Origin: Kutzneria kofuensis | Lineage (GTDB): Bacteria > Actinomycetota > Actinomycetes > Mycobacteriales > Pseudonocardiaceae | Direction of reading: 5' to 3' | Length of the DNA stretch: 64,000 bases | Assembly: GCF_014203355.1 (NCBI RefSeq) | Contig: NZ_JACHIR010000002.1 | Location: 434,001-498,000 of the forward strand | Shown: positions 17,131 through 27,552 of the stretch, piece after piece | How the letters are laid out: each line of letters opens with the position of its first letter | How positions within the stretch are numbered: position 1 is the first letter of the stretch | Translations under genes and position numbers: made by a program | The notes under the pieces: generated by a model | Told to the model about the DNA's origin: nothing | Database searches by the model: none | The model's input: only the letters and a program-made list of their open reading frames with translations

Positions 17131-18038
17131 CGGTCGGTCTCCTGTTCGGTCAGGGCGAGGAACGCCGCCTCCAGCGGCGACACCACCGGCGCCAGTTCCC
17201 GCACCGCGACGCCGCCGCGCACGAGCCGCGAGACGAGGTCGTCGAGGGCGGGAATCTCCGCTCGCACCACCAGAAGCTCGGCGCTGTCAACGATGTCGAC
17301 GCCGGGTGTGTCGGCGGTCAGCCGGCGCGCGGCCTCCGGGTCGGAGGTGCGGATGCGGTAGTCGAGGGCACGGTTCTCAGCCGAGAGCTTGCCCAGCGGG
17401 CCGGTGAACACGACGCGTCCGGCGGCGAGGATGGTCACCTCGGAGCACAGCGCCTCGACGTCGTCCATGCGGTGGCTGGAGACGATCACGGTGGCGCCGT
17501 CGGCCGCGAGCCGGTTGAGCACGCCGTGCACGTGCCGCTTGCCGGCCGGGTCGAGGCCGTTGGAGGGCTCGTCGAGCACCAGAAGGCGGGGCATGGTCAG
17601 CAGGGCGGCGGCGAGGCCGAGCCGCTGACGCATGCCGAGGGAGAAGCCTCGGACCCGGTCGTCGGCGACGTCGGTGAGCCCGACCTGCGCGAGGACGTCG
17701 TCGATGCTCGCGCCACGACCGCGCAGCCGGGCCAGCGCGGCGAGGTTCTGCCGGGCCGTGAGCGACGGGTAGAGGCCGGGGCCGTCCACGAAGCCGGCGA
17801 CGCCGTCGGGGGCGGTCAGCGCCCGCCCGACCGGCGCGCCCAGGATCTCCAGGCTGCCCTCGTCCGGGACGGCCAGGCTCAGCAGCAGCCCGAGCAGCGT
17901 CGTCTTGCCGGCGCCGTTCGGGCCGACGAGCCCGTGGATCTGGCCCGGCGCGACGTCCAGGTCGACGCCGTCGAGGGCGACGACGTCGCCGAAGCACTTC
18001 GTGATCCCGCGCGCCCTGACCGCGAGAGTCGTGTCCAT
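17127..18038 (-). CDS. ABC exporter ATP-binding subunit
   Basis: A 303-residue ATPase with all motifs: Walker A GPNGAGKTT, signature FSLGMRQRL, Walker B LLVLDEPSNGLDP and the switch histidine in VIVSSHRM. The architecture, with a C-terminal regulatory extension after residue 220, is that of DrrA/CcmA-type exporters of lipids, drugs or peptides. It is the first gene of a three-gene unit with the permease and the secreted phosphoesterase. The ATG start is supported by a GGGACTGGA purine stretch. The transported substrate cannot be named. Confidence 0.93.
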   Translation of the reverse strand: MDTTLAVRARGITKCFGDVVALDGVDLDVAPGQIHGLVGPNGAGKTTLLGLLLSLAVPDEGSLEILGAPVGRALTAPDGVAGFVDGPGLYPSLTARQNLAALARLRGRGASIDDVLAQVGLTDVADDRVRGFSLGMRQRLGLAAALLTMPRLLVLDEPSNGLDPAGKRHVHGVLNRLAADGATVIVSSHRMDDVEALCSEVTILAAGRVVFTGPLGKLSAENRALDYRIRTSDPEAARRLTADTPGVDIVDSAELLVVRAEIPALDDLVSRLVRGGVAVRELAPVVSPLEAAFLALTEQETDR

Positions 18039-18154
18039 TCCAGTCCCCGTTCCGCGAGCTGTCACGGAACTTAGGCCACGACAAGTAACGCCCAGAAGGG
18101 CGCGGGTTGAACGTTCGCTGAACTGGACCTGTGACTCGGACAACCGGGCGGAAT

Positions 18155-18894
18155 TCAGCGCCCGGAGCGGCTCGCCTTCAGGAATTCCCGGTTGAGCGTG
18201 GCGATGCTGGCGAAGGGAATGCCCTTCGGGCACGACGCCACGCACTCGCCGGTGTTGGTGCAGCCGCCGAAGCCCTCGGCGTCCATGGTGTCGACCATGT
18301 CCAGCACCCGCTGCGCCCGCTCCGGCTGTCCCTGCGGCAGCAGGCTCAGATGCGTCACCTTCGCCGCGGTGAACAGCATGGCGGAGCCGTTGGGGCAGGC
18401 GGCGACACAGGCGCCGCAACCGATGCACGTGGCGTTGTCGAAGGCCAGGTCGGCGTCGGGCTTGGGCACGGGCGTGGCGTGGGCGTCCGGGGCGCTGCCG
18501 GTCGGCGCGGTGATGTAGCCGCCGGCCTGGACGATCCGGTCCAGCGCCGAGCGGTCCACGACGAGGTCCTTGACGATCGGGAATCCCTTGGCCCGCCACG
18601 GTTCCACGTCGATGACGTCGCCGTCGGCGAACGAGCGCATGTGCAGCTGGCACGAGGTCGTGCGCTCCGGGCCGTGCGCCCGGCCGTTGATCACGACACC
18701 GCAGGAGCCGCAGATGCCCTCACGGCAGTCGTGGTCGAAGGCCACGGGCTCGTCACCGTTGGCGATGAGCTCCTGGTTGAGCCCGTCCAGCATCTCCAGG
18801 AAGGACATGTCCGGGCTGACGTCCTCGACCGGGTAGGAGACCAGGCGGCCCTCGGCCTCCGGGCCGGATTGTCGCCAGATGCGGACGGTGAGTT

Positions 18895-18898
<4 letters not shown>
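18155..18898 (-). CDS. sdhB: Succinate dehydrogenase/fumarate reductase iron-sulfur subunit
   Basis: A 247-residue electron-transfer subunit of complex II. The [2Fe-2S] ligands are in [11 protein letters not shown] plus the later TTSC, the [4Fe-4S] ligands in [14 protein letters not shown], and the [3Fe-4S] ligands in [14 protein letters not shown]. It passes electrons from SdhA to the quinone site near SdhC at the inner face of the membrane. The ATG overlaps the sdhA stop (ATGA). Its short SdhB form matches the three-subunit complexes with a single cytochrome b. Confidence 0.96.
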
Positions 18899-20817
<1,919 letters not shown>

Positions 20818-20818
20818 G

Positions 20819-21526
20819 TCAGTGCACCAATCCCGTCATGACGGCGATCGGGACGACGGCGAACCCGGCCGTGGTCACGATTGCCGTCGCGCTGCCGAAG
20901 ATCTTGAGCGCCCGTTCCCGCTTCACGCCGGCGATGCCGAGCGTGCGGGCCGCGCTGGCGAAGCCGTGGTTGATGTGCAGGCCGAGCATGGCCAGCGCGA
21001 CCAGGTAGATCACGTTGACCCACCACACCCGGAAGTCGGCGACCAGGTTGTGGTACGGGTCGCCGGGCACGAAGTCCTGGTTCACCTTGCCCACGGTCAG
21101 GTCGAGGATGTGCCAGACGACGAACACCGCCAGGGTCGCCCCGCCCCAGCGCATCGTGTGCACGGCGAAGGTCGCCCTGACCGGGCGGCGGTGGGCGTAG
21201 CGCACGGGCCGGGCCCGGTGATCGCGGCGGACGAGCTGCACGGTGGCGGTGATGTGCAACACCACGGCGACGATCAGGCCCGCGCGCATGATCCAGAGGA
21301 ACCACTCGTAGTGCAGCACCGGCTCGCCGATGGTGCGCAGCCAGTGCGAGTAGGCGTTGAGGTCCGCGGCCCCGAGGAAGGTCTTGAGGTTGCCGACCAT
21401 GTGCGCGAACACGAACCCGAGCAGGGCCGCGCCCGTCACCGCCATGACGATCTTCTTGCCGATCGTCGAGTCCCAGAACTGCCGGGCGGCCGGGCGTCGT
21501 CGCCGCTGCGCCACATCGATAACCAC
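20819..21526 (-). CDS. sdhC: Succinate dehydrogenase cytochrome b558 membrane subunit
   Basis: A 235-residue membrane anchor with five helices and several histidines suited to two b-type hemes ([47 protein letters not shown]). It holds the quinone site of complex II. I start it at the GTG giving [10 protein letters not shown], which puts the conserved FWDSTIGKK block about 17 residues in, as in relatives. Upstream ATG codons at 21571 and 21568 are possible but fall against the divergent LysR dyad. It is the first gene of the sdhCAB operon. Confidence 0.92.
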   Translation of the reverse strand: MVIDVAQRRRRPAARQFWDSTIGKKIVMAVTGAALLGFVFAHMVGNLKTFLGAADLNAYSHWLRTIGEPVLHYEWFLWIMRAGLIVAVVLHITATVQLVRRDHRARPVRYAHRRPVRATFAVHTMRWGGATLAVFVVWHILDLTVGKVNQDFVPGDPYHNLVADFRVWWVNVIYLVALAMLGLHINHGFASAARTLGIAGVKRERALKIFGSATAIVTTAGFAVVPIAVMTGLVH

Positions 21527-21572
21527 CTCAAGGACGCTAGGTCGCCCGTGACCAGAGGTCAAAGACATCATA

Positions 21573-21589
21573 ACTCTCGTATTGAGAGT
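21573..21589. promoter_or_regulatory. Dyad in the lysR-sdhC divergent promoter
   Basis: ACTCTC-N5-GAGAGT inverted repeat in the divergent promoter of sdhCAB and the LysR gene. A TATCAT -10-like hexamer (21597-21602) lies six bases before the lysR ATG, suggesting a leaderless message. A TATGAT hexamer on the other strand (21567-21572) could serve sdhC. The dyad is the best candidate for the LysR binding site. Confidence 0.6.
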
Positions 21590-21608
21590 CAACGGCTATC
21601 ATCGGGAC

Positions 21609-22571
21609 ATGCAGTTCCAGCAGCTCGCCTACTTCGTCGCGGTCGCCGAGCACCGGCACTTCACCCGCGCCGCCGAACACATGCGGGTGGCGCAACCCTC
21701 GCTGTCCCAACAGATCCGGGCGCTGGAGCACGACCTGGGCGCGCCGCTGTTCCACCGGATCCGCGGCAACGTGTCCCTGACCGAGGCCGGCGAGACCCTG
21801 CTGCCGATCGCCCGGCGCATCCTGGCCGAGATCGAGGGCGCCCGGCGGGCCATCCGCGAGCTGGACGAGCTCGAACGCGGCCGGGTCCGGCTGGGCGCGC
21901 CGCCCAGCCTGTGCACGGGCCTGCTGCCGGCGATCCTGTCCGCCTTCCGCCGCCGATATCCGGGAATCCAGCTGGAACTGCACGAAAGCGGGTCCGGCGA
22001 CCTGCGGCAGCGGCTCGCCGAGGGCGCGTTGGACCTGGCCCTGCTCGCCGGTCCCCGGCACCCCGGCGATCACCAGCTGTCGACGACGGAACTGCTGCTG
22101 GAGGAGCTGGTCCTGATCTCCTCCGGGGACGCCTGGGAGTCCGCCCGCACGCGGCTCGCCGTCCGCGAGCTGGCGGACGTGCCGCTGGTGATGTTCCGGC
22201 GCGGCTATGACGTGCGCGAAGTCACCGTCAACGCCTGCCGGGCCGCCGGATTCGAGCCGTCCTTCGCGATCGAGGGCGGCGAGATGGACGCCGTGCTCGA
22301 ACTCGTGCGCGCCGGCGTCGGCGCGGCCGTCGTGCCGAGTACGGTGGCGGGCGGGCGGTTCCGGATGACGCGGTTCGCCACGGACGCCGGCATGACCCGG
22401 ATCGTGCAGTTGGCCTACCGCAAGGACGTCGACCCCACGCGGGCGGTTCGTGCCCTGCGCTCGGCGATCGTCGCGTTCATCGCCGACCCGGCCCGGCGGT
22501 CGGAGCTGCCGCCCGGCACCGAACCGCTCGTCGACTACGGTGAACTCGGCCTTGTGGACAGGAGTGTGTGA
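21609..22571 (+). CDS. LysR-family regulator divergent from sdhCAB
   Basis: A 320-residue LysR regulator. The N-terminal winged helix-turn-helix is textbook (QLAYFVAVAEHRHFTRAAEHM, then QPSLSQQIRALE), followed by the periplasmic-binding-protein-like effector domain (VRLGAPPSLCTGLLPAIL, LALLAGPR). The effector is unknown. Divergent placement against sdhCAB with a shared dyad suggests that it controls succinate dehydrogenase and itself. The next gene begins one base after its stop and may be co-transcribed. Confidence 0.92.
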   Translation: MQFQQLAYFVAVAEHRHFTRAAEHMRVAQPSLSQQIRALEHDLGAPLFHRIRGNVSLTEAGETLLPIARRILAEIEGARRAIRELDELERGRVRLGAPPSLCTGLLPAILSAFRRRYPGIQLELHESGSGDLRQRLAEGALDLALLAGPRHPGDHQLSTTELLLEELVLISSGDAWESARTRLAVRELADVPLVMFRRGYDVREVTVNACRAAGFEPSFAIEGGEMDAVLELVRAGVGAAVVPSTVAGGRFRMTRFATDAGMTRIVQLAYRKDVDPTRAVRALRSAIVAFIADPARRSELPPGTEPLVDYGELGLVDRSV

Positions 22572-22572
22572 C

Positions 22573-22989
22573 GTGACCACCGCGGCGGCGGCCCTGGCGT
22601 TCGTGTGGCTCGGCATGGTGCTGGCGATCTCGTTCGTCGAGGCGCCGCTGAAGTTCCGGGCCCCGAACGTGACGATCCCGATCGGACTCGGCATCGGCCG
22701 GCTGGTGTTCAAAGCCTTGAACGGCATCGAATGCGTGCTGGCGGTGGCGGTTCTCGGGCTGGTTCTGGTCGGTGGCGCGGGCGTCGGCGTGATCGCGTCG
22801 TTGGCGGTCGTGCTGGTGGTGCTGGTCGTTCAGCTGGCGGCGGTCCGGCCGCGGTTGAACCGCCGGTCCGACGCCGTGCTGGCCGGCGAGGAGGGGCCGC
22901 GATCCCACGCGCACGTGGCGTACGTCGCCCTGGAGTGCGTGAAGGTCGTCGGCCTCATCGTGCTGGGAGTCCTCGCCCTGGCGGTGTAG
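22573..22989 (+). CDS. Small conserved membrane protein
   Basis: A 138-residue protein with four hydrophobic helices (about 5-25, 45-68, 70-92 and 118-138) and a polar loop VRPRLNRRSDAVLAGEE between the third and fourth. WLGMVLAISFVEAPLKFRAPNV resembles the opening of small DUF4149/DUF1772-like membrane proteins, but I cannot assign it firmly. The GTG start has AGGAG upstream. It follows the LysR gene by one base, so the two are probably one unit. Confidence 0.72.
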   Translation: MTTAAAALAFVWLGMVLAISFVEAPLKFRAPNVTIPIGLGIGRLVFKALNGIECVLAVAVLGLVLVGGAGVGVIASLAVVLVVLVVQLAAVRPRLNRRSDAVLAGEEGPRSHAHVAYVALECVKVVGLIVLGVLALAV

Positions 22990-23046
22990 GGGGCAGGGCC
23001 TGTCCGGCCGATGACACGGGCCCCTGGGTGCGGCGACACTCGACCG

Positions 23047-23676
23047 GTGGGATTCCTGGACATGCTGATCGACGCCGCCCGCCAGGTTCCCAGCACCGCG
23101 GACGTGCTGCGCGCCGTCCACCTCCTCGCGCGGCGGATCGGCTCCGCCGAGCTCGAGGCCTGGGCCGACCGGGAGCTGTCCGGTTACCCCGACGACGGCC
23201 ACGTGCCCTCGTACCGGGGTCCGTTCCACTCCGAGGCCCACGTCCGCTACCGGCGCGTCGTCGGCGGCATCGCGCCCGGCCTGGCCCCGCTGCCGCCGAC
23301 CGCGTTCGCCGAGGAGTTACGGGAGTCCAAGCTGATGCGGGTGTACGAGGTCAGCGTCGTGGACCCCGTCGACGACCTCGACGACCTCGTCCGTGTCGGC
23401 GCTCCCCTCGTGCGGCCGTGGGGCGGCGTGCAGATCGACCTGATCAACCGCCTGATCGACATCGGCGGGCTGGCCGTCGAGCCCGGGCACACCATCGCCG
23501 CCGCGGAGACCCGGCTGGCCGGCGACCGGGTCGCCAAGGTCGTCGACTCCGTGCGCAGCCGGGTGCTGGGGCTGGCCCTCGGCCTGGAGCGCGTGGCGCC
23601 GGACGCCGGCGACGAGGACGGGCCGTCGACCGTCACCCCGGCCATGCACGAAGTCATCGCCAAGACGCTGGTCTAA
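23047..23676 (+). CDS. AbiTii-domain protein (abortive-infection type)
   Basis: A 209-residue cytoplasmic protein whose first half matches the AbiTii domain: an N-terminal helix FLDMLIDAARQ, then VLRAVHLLARRIGSAELEAW followed by ADRELSGYPDDGHVPSYRG, the Leu-Arg...E-W...EL-x-GY...YR pattern of that family. AbiTii was first described as a lactococcal phage-abortive protein, but most homologues are uncharacterised. The start could be this GTG, an ATG at 23062 or an ATG at 23011; none has a strong ribosome site. No partner toxin, nuclease or methylase lies beside it. Confidence 0.75.
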   Translation: MGFLDMLIDAARQVPSTADVLRAVHLLARRIGSAELEAWADRELSGYPDDGHVPSYRGPFHSEAHVRYRRVVGGIAPGLAPLPPTAFAEELRESKLMRVYEVSVVDPVDDLDDLVRVGAPLVRPWGGVQIDLINRLIDIGGLAVEPGHTIAAAETRLAGDRVAKVVDSVRSRVLGLALGLERVAPDAGDEDGPSTVTPAMHEVIAKTLV

Positions 23677-23691
23677 GCCCCCGAGCACCCG

Positions 23692-24651
23692 TCAGGCGTG
23701 CGCCGGACGCTGCCCGAGCACCCGGGCAAGCCACTCGGTGCGGGTCCGGCGGGCCTCGGCCGACACCTTCGCGTTCGGGTACTGGGCGTCGAAACCGTGG
23801 AAGCCGCCGGCCCAGACGTGCAGCTCCGCCTGGCCGCCGGCCGCCCAGATCCGGCTGGCGTAGTCGACGTCCTCGTCACGGAAGACCTCGGCGGTGCCGG
23901 CGTCGACGTAGGTGGTCGGCAGGCCGGACAGGTCCTCGGCCAGCGCCGGGGAGACGTAGGCGGGCACGTCGGTGAGGTCCCCGAGCACCGACCGCCAGCC
24001 GAACGCGTTCATCTCCCGCGTCCACACGCCGGGGTCGCCGGAGTACTGCCGGCTGGAGGTGCTGTCGTTGCGGTGATCCAGCATCGGGCAGACCAGCACC
24101 TGGGCGGCGATCGCCGGGCCGCCACGGTCGCGCGCCATCAGCGTGACGCCGGCCGCCAGGCCACCGCCGGCGCTGATGCCGGCGACGATGATCCGTGCGG
24201 GGTCGATGCCCAGTTCGTCGGCGTGCTCGGCGGTCCAGGCGAGGCCGAGGTAGCAGTCGTCGACCGGGATCGTGCCGGTGGCCTCCGGCGCCAGCCGGTA
24301 GTCGACGGTGACGACAACGGCGCCGAACGCGTCGAGCCAGTCGAAGGGAATGTCGATCTGTGAGAACCGGTCCCCCATGACCATGCCGCCGCCGTGGACC
24401 CAGAACACGCACGGCGCGGCGGTGGATCTCCGGGCCGGCGTGAAGATCGAGAGCGGGATGCGCGCGCCGCCCGGGGCGGGGATGGTGAGTTCCCGGCGGT
24501 CGACGACGCGGCCGTCAAGGACGGCGTCGATCGGGCCGGCGGAGAACGGGCGCAGCTGGGCGAGCGTCCCGACGTCGAGGTCGGACCGCAGCGGCAGATC
24601 GGCGAGCAGCGTGCGCAGCTCGGGGTCGAGGGCGGGGCGTGCCGGTGTCAT
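23692..24651 (-). CDS. Alpha/beta-hydrolase, hormone-sensitive-lipase-type esterase
   Basis: A 319-residue esterase of the HSL/BD-FAE class. The oxyanion motif HGGG is at 86-89, the nucleophile Ser160 in GISAGG, the acid in the FRDED region, and the histidine in GGFHGFD. It hydrolyses small carboxylic esters in the cytoplasm. The gene lies 21 bases after the antibiotic-biosynthesis-monooxygenase-type gene in the same direction, so the two are likely co-transcribed from the promoter near 25000, next to the remains of an AraC regulator. Confidence 0.9.
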   Translation of the reverse strand: MTPARPALDPELRTLLADLPLRSDLDVGTLAQLRPFSAGPIDAVLDGRVVDRRELTIPAPGGARIPLSIFTPARRSTAAPCVFWVHGGGMVMGDRFSQIDIPFDWLDAFGAVVVTVDYRLAPEATGTIPVDDCYLGLAWTAEHADELGIDPARIIVAGISAGGGLAAGVTLMARDRGGPAIAAQVLVCPMLDHRNDSTSSRQYSGDPGVWTREMNAFGWRSVLGDLTDVPAYVSPALAEDLSGLPTTYVDAGTAEVFRDEDVDYASRIWAAGGQAELHVWAGGFHGFDAQYPNAKVSAEARRTRTEWLARVLGQRPAHA

Positions 24652-24672
24652 GGCTGGTTTCCTTTCCTGGTC

Positions 24673-24978
24673 TCAGAACGCGGCCTTGCCACCGACCGGC
24701 ACCTCGTCGGTGTACTGCGACTCACCGACGAGCAGCGGCTGGAGGCTCTCGACCAGGGCCCGCGCCGGTGCGGTCGCGAAGAACCGGCTGTGCGCCTCGT
24801 CGCTGACCCAGCCCTCGGTGACGTGGATGACGTCCGGGTCGCCGGCCGAGCGGCCGACCAGGAAGACGACGCAGTCCTCGTGGGTCATGGACGGGGCCTT
24901 GAGGAGCATCTCCACCACCTCGCCGCCCTTGCCGGGCCGGGCGGTCATGGTGGCGTGGAAACCGTGGTTGACGATCAT
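24673..24978 (-). CDS. Antibiotic-biosynthesis-monooxygenase-fold (ABM) protein
   Basis: A 101-residue ABM-fold protein (ferredoxin-like dimer). The pattern GFHATMTARPGKGGEVVEMLL, then VIHVTEGWVSDEAHSRFFAT matches putative quinol monooxygenases, in which two subunits form the active site. The ATG has AGGAG upstream. Co-directional with the esterase gene. Possible roles are aromatic or quinone detoxification; the substrate is not known. Confidence 0.85.
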   Translation of the reverse strand: MIVNHGFHATMTARPGKGGEVVEMLLKAPSMTHEDCVVFLVGRSAGDPDVIHVTEGWVSDEAHSRFFATAPARALVESLQPLLVGESQYTDEVPVGGKAAF

Positions 24979-25123
24979 CGTGATTGTCTCCTGGCTCTCG
25001 TTCTCGGGATTCCGATGAGCCAATGCAATCACGCTGACCAGCGCAAACGTTAGAACGATCCTGCCTATCTCTTGCCTGATTCTCTCGTTGTCGCGAGGAT
25101 CAGACTCATGCTTGACTCGGGTC

Positions 25124-25335
25124 GTGCGCCTCGACGAACTGCGCACCCTGCTCGACCGGCACGTGCGACCCGACTCCACCACCGCCATCGACGGCGCCCT
25201 GATCTCGGGGGTCGAGCAGTCGACGCCGCCGCCACCGGAGATGTCGCCAGCCGGGTCGGCTACGAGAGCCCGTCGCAGTTCAGTCGCGAGTACCGCCGCC
25301 AGTCCGGCGCCGCCCCAGCCAGGACGCCGCCCGGC
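25124..25335 (+). pseudogene. Remnant of an AraC-family regulator (internal deletion, two frames)
   Basis: From a GTG at 25124 one frame reads VRLDELRTLLDRHVRPD then TTAIDGALISGVEQS, which is the first 40 residues of an AraC_N-type regulator. About 100 bases on, another frame reads DVASRVGYESPSQFSREYRR, the last helix-turn-helix of an AraC protein. The central 200 or more residues are gone and the frame has shifted, so this is a deleted regulator gene. It faces away from the ABM/esterase pair, the usual place for such a regulator. Confidence 0.75.
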
Positions 25336-25348
25336 TACGCTCGCGGCC

Positions 25349-25693
25349 ATGATTACCGCGGTTCACACCCTGGTGTACGCCTCCGACGCGGAGGCCGCCC
25401 GCGCGTTCTTCCGGGACGTGCTGGGCTGGCCGCACGTGGATGCCCACGACGGCTGGCTGATCTTCAGGACGGGTCCGTCGGAGCTGGGCGTGCACCCCGG
25501 CACGCCGGGCCACGAGATCTCGCTGATGTGCGACGACCTCGAGCAGACCATGGCCGAGCTGGGCGCGAAGGGGGCGGAGTTCGCCGGCGACGTCCAGGAC
25601 CGGGGGTTCGGCCGTACGGTCGCGCTGAAGGTGCCCGGGGCCGGGGAGATCATGCTGTACCAGCCTCGGCACCCGGTCGCCTTCGACCTGTGA
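25349..25693 (+). CDS. VOC-family (glyoxalase/dioxygenase fold) protein
   Basis: A 114-residue vicinal-oxygen-chelate protein made of one betaalphabetabetabeta unit pair: MITAVHTLVYASDAEAARAFF opening and GRTVALKVPGAGEIMLYQPRHP at the end. Metal-ligand positions are plausible at His6 and Glu in GEIMLYQP. The reaction is not predictable from the family alone. The ATG follows the AraC remnant directly; the gene may originally have been in that regulator's transcript. Confidence 0.8.
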   Translation: MITAVHTLVYASDAEAARAFFRDVLGWPHVDAHDGWLIFRTGPSELGVHPGTPGHEISLMCDDLEQTMAELGAKGAEFAGDVQDRGFGRTVALKVPGAGEIMLYQPRHPVAFDL

Positions 25694-26188
25694 TCAGCAG
25701 TCGCCGGTCCAGCGGACCTGGCTGATCAGCGGCCACAGCTGCGGGTCCATCCTGGCGTACTGCCAGTGGTACTCGGAGTACTCCCAGTTGATCTTGGTCA
25801 TCTGCGGGCCGTCGAAGCCGCCCACGGTCAGCACCGTGGTGCCCCAGGCCGTCATGAACTCGAACTTCTGGTGCCAGACGTCCGCGTGGTTGGTGTGGTG
25901 CGTCAGCAGAATTCCCGTGCCCCAGCCCATATAGACGTTGCCGTCGGCGTCCGGCGGCGACAGCGTGACGTAGCCGTTCTTCTCCTCGCAATCGCCGGCC
26001 GACATGGTGGTGGCCTCGACGGCGAACCACTCCCGGCCGTAGTCCCAGTTGTAGTCGTGCTGCGTCGGCCAGACCGTGCTGCTCTTCGCCGCGTACGCCG
26101 GCGCCTGCGTCGCCAGCACCGCCACCATCGCCGTGGCCGTGCTGGCGACGAACATGCGCCACCGCCGGGCGTTTCTCCGATCAGTCAT
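25694..26188 (-). CDS. Secreted protein of unknown function
   Basis: A 164-residue protein with an obvious signal peptide: basic start TDRRNARRWR, hydrophobic core to about residue 28, and cleavage near AYAA at about 31-34. The mature part of about 130 residues is rich in Trp, Tyr and His, and has two cysteines (AGDCEEKN and the C-terminal TGDC) that could form a disulfide. I recognise no family. Its stop is one base past that of the converging VOC gene. Confidence 0.78.
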   Translation of the reverse strand: MTDRRNARRWRMFVASTATAMVAVLATQAPAYAAKSSTVWPTQHDYNWDYGREWFAVEATTMSAGDCEEKNGYVTLSPPDADGNVYMGWGTGILLTHHTNHADVWHQKFEFMTAWGTTVLTVGGFDGPQMTKINWEYSEYHWQYARMDPQLWPLISQVRWTGDC

Positions 26189-26237
26189 GATCGCGAAAGC
26201 TAGCGCCGCGGTCCCGCCCCGAACATCGGGGAAACCC

Positions 26238-26852
26238 CTATGCCGGTGTGACGTAGAGGGTGAAGTCCTTGCGGGCCTTCGCGTCGACGGCCATCGGCAG
26301 GAGGATCCGTCCCGAATCGACCATGCCTCGCACCGCCGCCCGGCTCAGGCCGAACCCGGCCATCAACAGCTTCTCGACCCGGATCGGCGCCGGGAGCTCG
26401 AACCTGACGACGACCTCCAGCGGCGCCGCGTCCTCGCTCTCGAGCTCGTAGAACGGCATGTCGGTGTCCAGCTTCCAGGTGCCGCTCCAGTCGAGCCGGT
26501 ACTGTGCCCGGCCCGCCAGCGCCGTGTCCATGGCCAGCTGTCGCACCGTGGCCGGGTCGTTCTTCTCGAACATCACCAGCCGCTCGTGGTCCAGCATCTG
26601 CACGTGGACACGCTCGTAGACCGGGATCTTCGACGTGCGGCCGCACTGCTCGCAGCCGATCAGCAGCCAGACGTCGAGGAGCTTGCCGCTCGCGTTCACC
26701 CGGACCTTGCCCGTGGGGTGGTGTCGCGTCGACCGGCACGCCGGGCACGCCCTGATGATTGCCGGCAGGCCGAGCTCCCTGACCACCCACAGCGCTTTCC
26801 GGTCGATGCCGGATCCGTCGGCGGGCACACGGGTACCACGAAAGTCATTCAT
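26238..26852 (-). CDS. DUF1062-family protein with zinc-ribbon
   Basis: A 204-residue protein of the DUF1062 family. It has a four-cysteine zinc-ribbon: CPAC near residue 36 and CEQC near 69. A middle segment follows with LERLVMFEKNDPATVRQLA-like helices, ending in VEKLLMAGFGLSRAAVRGMV, an S4/HTH-like end. The family is widespread but functionally undescribed. I use the ATG of MNDFRGTR; longer starts run into the structured non-coding stretch. The gene stands alone. Confidence 0.75.
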   Translation of the reverse strand: MNDFRGTRVPADGSGIDRKALWVVRELGLPAIIRACPACRSTRHHPTGKVRVNASGKLLDVWLLIGCEQCGRTSKIPVYERVHVQMLDHERLVMFEKNDPATVRQLAMDTALAGRAQYRLDWSGTWKLDTDMPFYELESEDAAPLEVVVRFELPAPIRVEKLLMAGFGLSRAAVRGMVDSGRILLPMAVDAKARKDFTLYVTPA

Positions 26853-27171
26853 CGTGTCGGCGAACTCCAGAGCTGATGGAGGCGGCCCGCTTTTACGGCA
26901 GCGGGAATCGCCTCTCCGAACCAGTGGCATACGGCCGGCGCGTGAAAGCACACCGGCCGGCGCGACGGCGCATGGGCACGTCACGTGAAGGAAACCCGCA
27001 CCGATCACACGGTGCGGGCTTCGAGAGGTACGGCGGAAGAGACGGGCGCGACTCGCACCCGTCCTCATTCCGCGCCAAAGCCACTGGCTACAACTCCATG
27101 CCCGCCATGATGGTGAAGCGGGGGCCGTCGGGCAACCGGTTTTCGTCACCCCCGAACAGGCGGGATCGCCG
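26853..27171. other. Non-coding stretch with two strong hairpins
   Basis: About 320 bases with no supportable gene. It holds a perfect 9-bp hairpin (26995-27003 with 27010-27018, 6-nt loop) and a longer imperfect hairpin (27033-27073) built from GCGGAA/TTCCGC, GACGGG/CCCGTC and GCGA/TCGC stems. The second hairpin looks superficially like a tRNA arm but no cloverleaf can be drawn. It could be a pair of terminators, an mRNA leader or a small RNA. Confidence 0.4.
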
Positions 27172-27552
27172 ATGACATCGCAGCCTGCGTTGCGGGCGAG
27201 GCGTTGTGGCAGGCTGCGCTTCGTGGCAGCGGACCGGTCGGAAGACGAGCTCGGAGTCGTTCACACCTGGGGCTCCGGTCCCGAGGTGGTTTTCCTGAGC
27301 AACGCCTTGCCGATCCCGTGAATCGGCACCTACCAGGAGCGGTTGTCGGCCCTCGCGGCGGTGACGACGCCGTGTCTTGTCATGGGATTCGAGCTGGACA
27401 CCGACACGTTCGCCGCCCGCGCCCGCGAGGTCGCCGCGGTCATTCCGGGTGCGCACTACGTCGAACTGGAAGGCCTCGCGCACGGCGCGCCGTTCAGCGA
27501 CCCGCAGCACGTGTGGCCGCCGGTGATCGATTTTCTACGACGCCACCACCGC
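27172..27552 (+). pseudogene. Decayed alpha/beta-hydrolase gene
   Basis: An ATG at 27172 opens a frame reading ELGVVHTWGSGPEVVFLSNALP, the first strand of an alpha/beta-hydrolase, then stops at TGA 27319-27321. The same frame continues after the stop with VTTPCLVMGFELDTDTF and YVELEGLAHGAPFSDP, the acid- and histidine-bearing C-terminal part of the fold. The nucleophile-elbow section is missing. So this is a gene with an internal deletion plus an in-frame stop. The frame runs on without another stop into the HIT gene. Confidence 0.75.

Noticed and set aside
18101-18120. GAACGTTC palindrome between sdhB and the ABC operon as an operator or LexA box
   Set aside because: It is only 8 bp and does not match the actinobacterial LexA consensus; chance occurrence is likely.
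27010-27110. tRNA gene or tRNA remnant
   Set aside because: A TGCGAGTC-like loop and paired arms are present, but the T-stem does not pair properly and no acceptor, D-arm or anticodon arm can be drawn on either strand.
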